Below, one piece after another: positions 6,667 through 10,956 of a DNA stretch of 10,956 nucleotides. Each line of letters starts with the position of its first letter. Position 1 is the first letter of the stretch. The DNA is from Candidatus Latescibacterota bacterium (GTDB taxonomy: Bacteria > JAAXHH01 > JACQVL01). The notes below the pieces were generated by a model. That model was not told where the DNA came from. It worked only from the letters and a program-made list of their open reading frames with translations, and did no database searches. Position numbers and translations under genes: made by a program. Where the stretch lies: NCBI GenBank assembly GCA_016209865.1, contig JACQVL010000208.1, positions 1-10,956 of the forward strand. Reading direction: 5' to 3'.

Positions 6667-7491
6667 AGAGAAGAGCATTCTATCCCGTCTTCCGTTCCCG
6701 AACCCCGAATCCCGAATCCCGAACCCCGGCCTTGCCGCCTCTCCGCCATCATCATCGCGCGCAACGAAGAGGCGCAGATCGGCGCCTGCCTGGATAGTGT
6801 GCAGTGGGTGGATGAGGTTGTCGTCGTCGATTCTGGGAGCACCGACCGGACGGTCGAGTGGGCCCGCGCACGGGCGACCAAGGTCATCCAGACGACATGG
6901 GAGGGGTACGTCAACACGAAAGTCCGGGCGGTGGACGAAACGTCGGGCGACTGGGTGCTGTGGGTGGACGCGGACGAGCGGGTGACCCCGGAACTGGCGG
7001 CGGAGATTCAGGCGGTCTTGCGGCACGCCGGGGACGAGTACCGGGGCTTCTACATCGCCCGGAAAGCGATCTTCCTCGGCCGGTGGATGAAGCATTGCGG
7101 CTGGTACCCCGGCTATGTCTGCCGGCTGTTCCGGAAGGACGCCGCCCGGTTCGACGGCGCGCTCGTCCATGAGTCGGTCGTCGTGGACGGGCGTATTGGT
7201 TACCTCAAAGAACCACTGATTCATTATACGGACACGACGTTGGAACATTATGTGGAAAAGTTCAACACCTACACCACCCTGGCCGCGCAGCAACTGTATC
7301 AGGACGGGTTCCGGTTCCGGCTGATCGACCTGCTCGTCCGTCCGCCGTTTGCGTTTGTGAAAATGTATGTGATCAAACGGGGCTTCCTCGACGGTCTGCA
7401 GGGCCTCATCCTGTGCGTCCTGTCGAGCTGTTACGTCTTCACGAAGTACGCGAAGTTGTGGCATCTGTGGCATGGTAAGGGCGATTCATAA
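6664..7491 (+). CDS. GT2 glycosyltransferase, WaaE/KdtX-like
   Basis: A 275-residue GT-A enzyme. The catalytic domain starts at CRLSAIIIARNEE (24-36), with VVVDSGST (53-60), the metal/nucleotide-binding DAD at 102-104, HCGWYPGY (144-151), RLF, and the VHE motif (168-170). The C-terminal block KMYVIKRGFLDGLQGLILCVLSS (233-255) is nearly shared with the truncated gene at the window start. The family glycosylates the LPS inner core (for example beta-1,4-glucosyl to heptose); the exact donor is not readable. The first 23 residues (SIPSSVPEPRIPNPEPRP) do not belong to the fold: they are encoded by CCCGAAY heptamers, and ATG 6664 sits in the preceding array. A stop at 6655-6657 in the same frame prevents a longer start, and I see no good internal start. 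The stop codon is in the loop of a palindrome (7479-7498). Confidence 0.92.
   Translation: MREEHSIPSSVPEPRIPNPEPRPCRLSAIIIARNEEAQIGACLDSVQWVDEVVVVDSGSTDRTVEWARARATKVIQTTWEGYVNTKVRAVDETSGDWVLWVDADERVTPELAAEIQAVLRHAGDEYRGFYIARKAIFLGRWMKHCGWYPGYVCRLFRKDAARFDGALVHESVVVDGRIGYLKEPLIHYTDTTLEHYVEKFNTYTTLAAQQLYQDGFRFRLIDLLVRPPFAFVKMYVIKRGFLDGLQGLILCVLSSCYVFTKYAKLWHLWHGKGDS
6697..6724 (+). repeat. CCCGAAY heptamer tandem array (4 units)
   Basis: CCCGAAC, CCCGAAT, CCCGAAT, CCCGAAC in perfect 7-base register, followed by CCCGG. It lies inside the coding sequence and encodes the Pro/Glu/Asn/Arg-rich leader (about residues 12-22) of the GT2 protein. Confidence 0.9.
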
Positions 7492-7502
7492 ATCGCCCCT
7501 AC
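7475..7502 (+). repeat. Palindrome GGGCGATT-CATA-AATCGCCC spanning a stop codon
   Basis: A perfect 8-bp stem (7479-7486 with 7491-7498) and 4-nt loop, extended past one mismatch by GTA (7475-7477) and TAC (7500-7502). The TAA stop of the upstream GT2 gene (7489-7491) sits at the loop and first base of the right arm. It looks like a dispersed short palindrome, with no T-run after it. Confidence 0.75.
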
Positions 7503-7511
7503 GATCAATCA

Positions 7512-8345
7512 ATGAACCCATCCGCCATGTCCCGTCTCTCTATCGTCGTGATCACCTACAACGAAGAACACAAGCTCAGGCGGTGCCTCGACCCGGTCCG
7601 CTGGGCGGACGAGATCATCGTCGTCGACAGCTACAGCACCGACCGGACGGTGGACATTGCCCGCGAGTACACGGAGCGGGTGTACCAGAACCCGTGGGCC
7701 GGGTTCGCCGCTCAGCGGACGTTCGGGATGGAACGGGCGACGGGCGACTGGGTGCTGTTTCTCGACGCGGATGAGTACGTGACGGACGAGTTGAACGCGC
7801 GGCTCCGGTCGATCCTCACGGACGGGACGCCAGACGATGGGTTCAAGATCCACCGGGTCGAGCATTTTCTCGGCTACCCCATCCGGTACGGGACGTTCAA
7901 CCCGAGCTACCAGCCCCGCCTGCTGCGGCGCGGGAAGGGCTACTGGACGGGCGGCGCGCACGCGCATTTCGAGGTCGACGGGACGATGGGCATCATCGAA
8001 GAAGACCTCTACCACGATTCTCACAACACCATCGCCGAGTTCATCACGAGGATCAACGCCTACACGACGATCGACGCACAAGAACGGTTCGAACGCGGAC
8101 AGCGCGTCGGACGGGCCAGGGTCGTGCTTTCTCCCATCGGGATGTGGTGGAAGTGCCTGATCGTGAAACAGGGGTACCGGGACGGTTTTCCTGGTTTCCT
8201 GCTGAGTATCGGGATGGGGATTTACTCGTTCCTGCGTCTGGTCAAGGTGTGGCAGTTGAATCAGGAACCTCACCCTTACCCCCTGACCCCCTTCCCCTCT
8301 CCGCGAGCAGAGAGGGGAAGGGGGAGTGATTTGAGAGTCTCATGA
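7512..8345 (+). CDS. GT2 glycosyltransferase, WaaE/KdtX-like, divergent paralog
   Basis: A 277-residue GT-A enzyme beginning MSRLSIVVITYNEE; VVDSYSTDRT (38-47) and the DAD motif (85-87) mark the nucleotide-sugar site. It is the third WaaE-like gene of the window but has diverged: GWYP is replaced by GTFNPSY (127-133) and the VHE acceptor motif by AHAHFE (149-154), suggesting a different acceptor. The membrane-associated C-terminal block is present (CLIVKQGYRDGFPGFLLS, 215-232). The natural protein probably ends near VKVWQLNQE (residue 252); the remaining 25 residues (PHPYPLTPFPSPRAERGRG...) are read from a hairpin repeat. The start may be ATG 7512 or ATG 7527; neither has a clear ribosome site. 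The stop overlaps the ATG of the fusion gene (8342-8345). Confidence 0.9.
   Translation: MNPSAMSRLSIVVITYNEEHKLRRCLDPVRWADEIIVVDSYSTDRTVDIAREYTERVYQNPWAGFAAQRTFGMERATGDWVLFLDADEYVTDELNARLRSILTDGTPDDGFKIHRVEHFLGYPIRYGTFNPSYQPRLLRRGKGYWTGGAHAHFEVDGTMGIIEEDLYHDSHNTIAEFITRINAYTTIDAQERFERGQRVGRARVVLSPIGMWWKCLIVKQGYRDGFPGFLLSIGMGIYSFLRLVKVWQLNQEPHPYPLTPFPSPRAERGRGSDLRVS
8287..8324 (+). repeat. GC-rich palindromic repeat inside the GT2 3' end
   Basis: A perfect 15-bp stem (8287-8301 with 8310-8324, arms of the CCCCCTTCCCCTCTC type) and 8-nt loop. It is preceded by CCTCACCC at 8268-8275, as in leader hairpin 1. It is translated as the last ~25 residues of the GT2 protein. Confidence 0.8.
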
Positions 8346-10354
8346 GTCACACCCCTTCTTCCGCCTGCAGCCTCATCATCCCGACATGGAACGGCCGCGC
8401 CCTCCTGGAACGCTGCCTCCGGTCGGTGCTCGACGCGGTGGACGTCGGCCGGCACGAGGTGATCGTCGTCGACGACGGGAGCACGGACGGGACGGCCGCG
8501 TTCGTCCGTTCGACATTCCCAGAGGTGATCGTCGAGGAGATGGGCGGCAATCGGGGGTTCGGGGAGGCGTGCAACGCGGGCGTCGCGCGCAGCGTCGGGC
8601 CGGTCGTCGTCCTGCTGAACAACGACCTCGTCGTCGAGACCTGGTTTCTTCCGCCCCTGCTGGAGCATTTTCAGGACGAGCGCGTGTTCGCCGTCAACCC
8701 CTGCGTCTACCAGGCGGACGGCAGGACGCCGGGCGGCGGGCTGGTGCGCGGGTACTTCCACTTCGGGTTGCTCCGGCTGCGCTGGTCGGAATCGGCTGAA
8801 GAACGGGGACGCGGCGGGCTGACGCTGTACGCGAACGGGGCCGCGACGGCCATCCATCGGAGAAAGTTTCTTGAACTCGGCGGGTTTGACGCATTATATT
8901 CTCCATTCTATTCGGAGGATCTCGACCTGTCGTACCGGGCGTACCAGCGCGGGTGGGAAGTCCGGTACGAGCCGCGGAGCGTGGTGCGCCACGATCACAG
9001 CCGGACGATCACGGCGGCGTTCGACCCGGCGTTCGTCGCGCGCATCAGCCGGCGCAACCGGATGCTGTTCGTCTGGCGCAACGTCCGGGACCCGTGGCTG
9101 CTCGTCCAGCACGGGACGTGTCTGGTCTTGCGGACGTGCGGAGGCCTGTTGAGCGGGGACGTGACGTTCCTCCGCGCGCTGACTGACGCGCTCCGCCGCG
9201 TTCAGGAGGTGGGACGGCGGCGCCGGCAGGACCCTCCGGGTCTGGTTCCGGACCGGGACATCTTAGAGCGGACGTCGCGCTGGGCGCTGAAGAAAGGACG
9301 AGGGACGCCCCGCCGGATTCTCGTCACCCGGCTGCGATTTATCGGGGATGTGGTGCTGACCACCCCGGTCGTCCGCGCGCTCCGGGCGCAGTACCCGGAG
9401 GCGGAGATCGTCTACCTGGCTGAACGCGGCCCGGCCGAGGCACTCGACGGCCATCCGGACGTGGACGAGGTCATCCCGTTCGACCGGGAGAGCCTCAGCC
9501 GGCTCCCGCTCGGACGGCGTCTCCGCGAGTACGGCCGGTTTTTAGCCGGCCTGCGGACGCGGCGGTTTGATGTGGTGATCGACCTGTTCAGCAACCCGCG
9601 GAGCGCCCTGCTGACGTTGGCGACCGGAGCGCCGCTCCGGGTGGGGTACGACGTGCGCGGACGGGGGATCGTCTATAACGTCAAAATCCGCCGGTCGTCG
9701 TCGTTGAGTGTCGTCGATGCCTACCTGGACGCGGTGCGGACGCTCGGCCTCCCGGTGATGGATTCGCAGCCCCGCCTGGCGCTCACCGAGGAAGACGTGC
9801 AGTGGGCGGATGAGTGGCTCAACGAGCGGGGCATCGGACACGAAGGCGCCGTCATCGGCCTGAACCCCGGCGCGAGCTGGCCGGCCAAGATGTGGGGGAC
9901 GGAGCGGTTCGCGGAACTCGGCGATCGATTGGTCGAGCGCCATCAGGCCGTCGTCATCCTCGTCCACGGGCCGGGTCAGCGATCCCTTGTCGAGGCCGTC
10001 GAGGCAGGCATGCGGCACCGGCCGGTCATCGCCGGCCTGATGCCCCTCAAGCGTCTGGCCGCGCTCATCCATCGGTTCGACGTGTTCGTCACGAACGACT
10101 GCGGTCCGATGCACATCGCGGCCGCGGTCGGGACGCCGACGGTCGGCCTGTTCGGGCCGAGCCGGCCGGATATCTGGTTTCCGTACGCCGAGGTGGACGG
10201 GCATACCGCGCTCACTCCACGCGTCCCGTCCTGCTGCGGCCGTGACGTCTGCACCGCCCCGACTCCGTGCATCGCCACGATCCCGGTCGATGACGTCTGC
10301 GCGGCGGTGGAACGGGCGTTGAGCGTGAGGAAGCAAGTTGGGGGTGTGATATGA
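8342..10354 (+). CDS. Bifunctional GT2-GT9 fusion: glycosyltransferase plus heptosyltransferase-like domain
   Basis: A 670-residue protein joining two glycosyltransferases. Residues ~9-270 are a GT2 of the rhamnosyltransferase (WbbL-like) type: CSLIIPTWNGR, VVDDGSTDGT (42-51), NRGFGEACNAG, NND metal site (93-95) and the catalytic-base region YSEDLDLSYR (E192, D193). A basic linker (~285-322, RRVQEVGRRRRQDPPG...) leads to a GT9 module (~323-670): RILVTRLRFIGDVVLTTP (325-342), NPGASWPAKMWG (508-519, K516), and TNDCGPMHIAAAVGTPTVGLFGP (583-605). The end carries C631, C632, C637 and C643, matching the cysteine-rich C-terminus typical of many GT9 enzymes. Both modules look intact, so two consecutive sugar additions by one protein is the natural inference. 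GT9 enzymes usually use ADP-heptose; the GT2 donor is unknown. The start overlaps the upstream stop and the end overlaps the next start, both as ATGA. Confidence 0.92.
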   Translation: MSHTPSSACSLIIPTWNGRALLERCLRSVLDAVDVGRHEVIVVDDGSTDGTAAFVRSTFPEVIVEEMGGNRGFGEACNAGVARSVGPVVVLLNNDLVVETWFLPPLLEHFQDERVFAVNPCVYQADGRTPGGGLVRGYFHFGLLRLRWSESAEERGRGGLTLYANGAATAIHRRKFLELGGFDALYSPFYSEDLDLSYRAYQRGWEVRYEPRSVVRHDHSRTITAAFDPAFVARISRRNRMLFVWRNVRDPWLLVQHGTCLVLRTCGGLLSGDVTFLRALTDALRRVQEVGRRRRQDPPGLVPDRDILERTSRWALKKGRGTPRRILVTRLRFIGDVVLTTPVVRALRAQYPEAEIVYLAERGPAEALDGHPDVDEVIPFDRESLSRLPLGRRLREYGRFLAGLRTRRFDVVIDLFSNPRSALLTLATGAPLRVGYDVRGRGIVYNVKIRRSSSLSVVDAYLDAVRTLGLPVMDSQPRLALTEEDVQWADEWLNERGIGHEGAVIGLNPGASWPAKMWGTERFAELGDRLVERHQAVVILVHGPGQRSLVEAVEAGMRHRPVIAGLMPLKRLAALIHRFDVFVTNDCGPMHIAAAVGTPTVGLFGPSRPDIWFPYAEVDGHTALTPRVPSCCGRDVCTAPTPCIATIPVDDVCAAVERALSVRKQVGGVI

Positions 10355-10557
10355 GCACATCGCAGAAGATGGATGCACCACAGCACAGGAAGCCACGAGC
10401 GGATGTCGCTAACCCATCGCAACCCGTCGCGCAGCCTGACGGAAGCCCGGCGTCACAGCAGCCGCCCGGCACTAAGGATGACGCGAAGGATGACGTGTAT
10501 TCCGCCGAAGAAGAGGAGGCGGTGATGCAGCGGCTACGCGACCTGGGGTACGTGTGA
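10351..10557 (+). CDS. Small disordered protein with acidic helix and LGY-type C-terminus
   Basis: A 68-residue protein I cannot assign to a named family. Residues 1-47 are polar and rich in Pro, Gln, Asp and Ser, with no signal peptide or membrane segment, and are probably disordered. Residues 50-68 (YSAEEEEAVMQRLRDLGYV) look like a short amphipathic helix. This ending resembles the extreme C-terminal tail often seen on alkaline-phosphatase/sulfatase-superfamily proteins (acidic run, then RL..LGY), and the next gene encodes such an enzyme, although its own C-terminus is not visible. It is probably a real gene: ATG overlaps the fusion stop (ATGA 10351-10354), GGGGGTG at 10340-10346 can serve as ribosome site, and its stop is 5 bases before the next start. 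A role as partner or detached tail of the hydrolase is a guess. Confidence 0.72.
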   Translation: MSTSQKMDAPQHRKPRADVANPSQPVAQPDGSPASQQPPGTKDDAKDDVYSAEEEEAVMQRLRDLGYV

Positions 10558-10562
10558 GATCA

Positions 10563-10956
10563 ATGCCTGCATCGAAATTGTTCGTCATCGGACTGGACTG
10601 CGTGCCCCCGGAACTGGTCCTCCACCGGTGGCGGCAGGACTTACCGCATCTGAACCGGCTGATCGGCCACGGGGTGTCTGGCAGCCTGACCAGTTGCATC
10701 CCGTGCATCACCGTCCCGGCGTGGAGCGTGATGACCTCCGGCAAGGACCCGGGGGTGCTGGGCATCTACGGGTTTCGGAACCGTGTGGACTACTCATACG
10801 ACCGGATGACGATCGCCACCGGGGCGGCCGTCCAGGAGTCGCGCGTGTGGGATCTGTTGAGTCAGGCGGGCAAGAGGGTGGTCACGATCGGCATTCCCGG
10901 CACGTACCCGCCGCGACCGGTGAACGGCGCGCAGGTCGGCTGTTTTCTCACTCCGC
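10563..10956 (+). CDS. Alkaline-phosphatase-superfamily hydrolase (type I phosphodiesterase/nucleotide pyrophosphatase), 3'-truncated
   Basis: The first 131 residues of a protein that runs off the window. It begins MPASKLFVIGLDCVPPELV, where D12 is the expected first metal ligand, continues with LPHLNRLIGHGVSGSLTSC, and has CITVPAWSVMTSGKDPG (48-64), where T50 is the expected nucleophile of the phosphodiesterase/pyrophosphatase branch. HGIY.F-type sequence (LGIYGFRNR, 67-74) follows, then VWDLLSQAGKRVVTIGIPGTYPP. The later metal-binding Asp/His residues are outside the window. Family members cleave or transfer phosphodiester, phosphomonoester or sulfate groups. No signal peptide is visible, so the visible part looks cytoplasmic. 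It lies 5 bases downstream of the small protein, in the same probable operon. Substrate is unknown; trimming or modifying a glycan phosphate is possible. Confidence 0.87.
   Translation, partial: MPASKLFVIGLDCVPPELVLHRWRQDLPHLNRLIGHGVSGSLTSCIPCITVPAWSVMTSGKDPGVLGIYGFRNRVDYSYDRMTIATGAAVQESRVWDLLSQAGKRVVTIGIPGTYPPRPVNGAQVGCFLTP

Noticed and set aside
6632-6724. CRISPR-like array
   Set aside because: Units are 7 bases in direct tandem, with no spacers of CRISPR size and no cas genes.
6010-7473. Long open frame on the minus strand (487 codons) across the methyltransferase and GT2 genes
   Set aside because: It is antisense to two genes with clear family motifs; GC-rich DNA leaves the opposite frame open. 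Its translation is low-complexity and matches no fold I recognise.

Overview
The window is a dense, GC-rich, single-strand (+) block of cell-envelope glycan genes from a Gram-negative-type bacterium. The family content (MsbA-like lipid flippase, two GT9 heptosyltransferase modules, three WaaE/KdtX-like GT2 enzymes) points to LPS core or O-antigen-like assembly. I cannot assign a genus. The many GC-rich palindromes and heptamer tandem repeats at gene junctions resemble intergenic repeats of large-genome environmental bacteria, but that is only an impression.

Layout. (1) 2-565: 3' part of a WaaE-like GT2, cut by the window edge. (2) 566-653: a terminator-like hairpin with a T-run, then a radical SAM/SPASM enzyme (654-1655). 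(3) 1679-4749: a GT4 glycosyltransferase overlapping by 4 bp an MsbA-like ABC exporter whose last ~29 residues are encoded by repeat DNA. (4) 4818-5954: a GT9 heptosyltransferase-like protein. (5) 5951-6132: a leader with a good sigma70-type promoter, a small operator-like palindrome and two strong hairpins. (6) 6133-8345: a SAM methyltransferase and two more WaaE-like GT2 genes, separated by a heptamer array and a palindrome. (7) 8342-10354: a GT2-GT9 fusion. (8) 10351-10557: a small disordered protein ending in an acidic helix plus an LGY-type tail. (9) 10563 to the end: the N-terminal part of an alkaline-phosphatase-superfamily (type I phosphodiesterase/nucleotide pyrophosphatase) enzyme.

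How the genes could work together (inference): the GT2, GT4 and GT9 enzymes build a heptose-containing, branched, lipid-linked oligosaccharide at the inner face of the cytoplasmic membrane, MsbA flips the lipid-linked product, the methyltransferase and the radical SAM enzyme decorate it or a precursor, and the terminal AP-superfamily enzyme may transfer or remove a phospho- or sulfo-substituent. Three junctions are ATGA stop/start overlaps (2812, 8342, 10351), indicating translational coupling.

The most unusual aspects are: repeat DNA that supplies stop codons, a start codon and terminal peptides to at least four of the genes; the GT2-GT9 fusion; and the stand-alone small protein whose C-terminus looks like the tail normally found at the end of AP-superfamily hydrolases, encoded directly upstream of such a hydrolase. 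No RNA genes, CRISPR array, transposase or integrase were seen. No gene-free stretch exceeds 300 bases; the longest is 178 bases (5955-6132).
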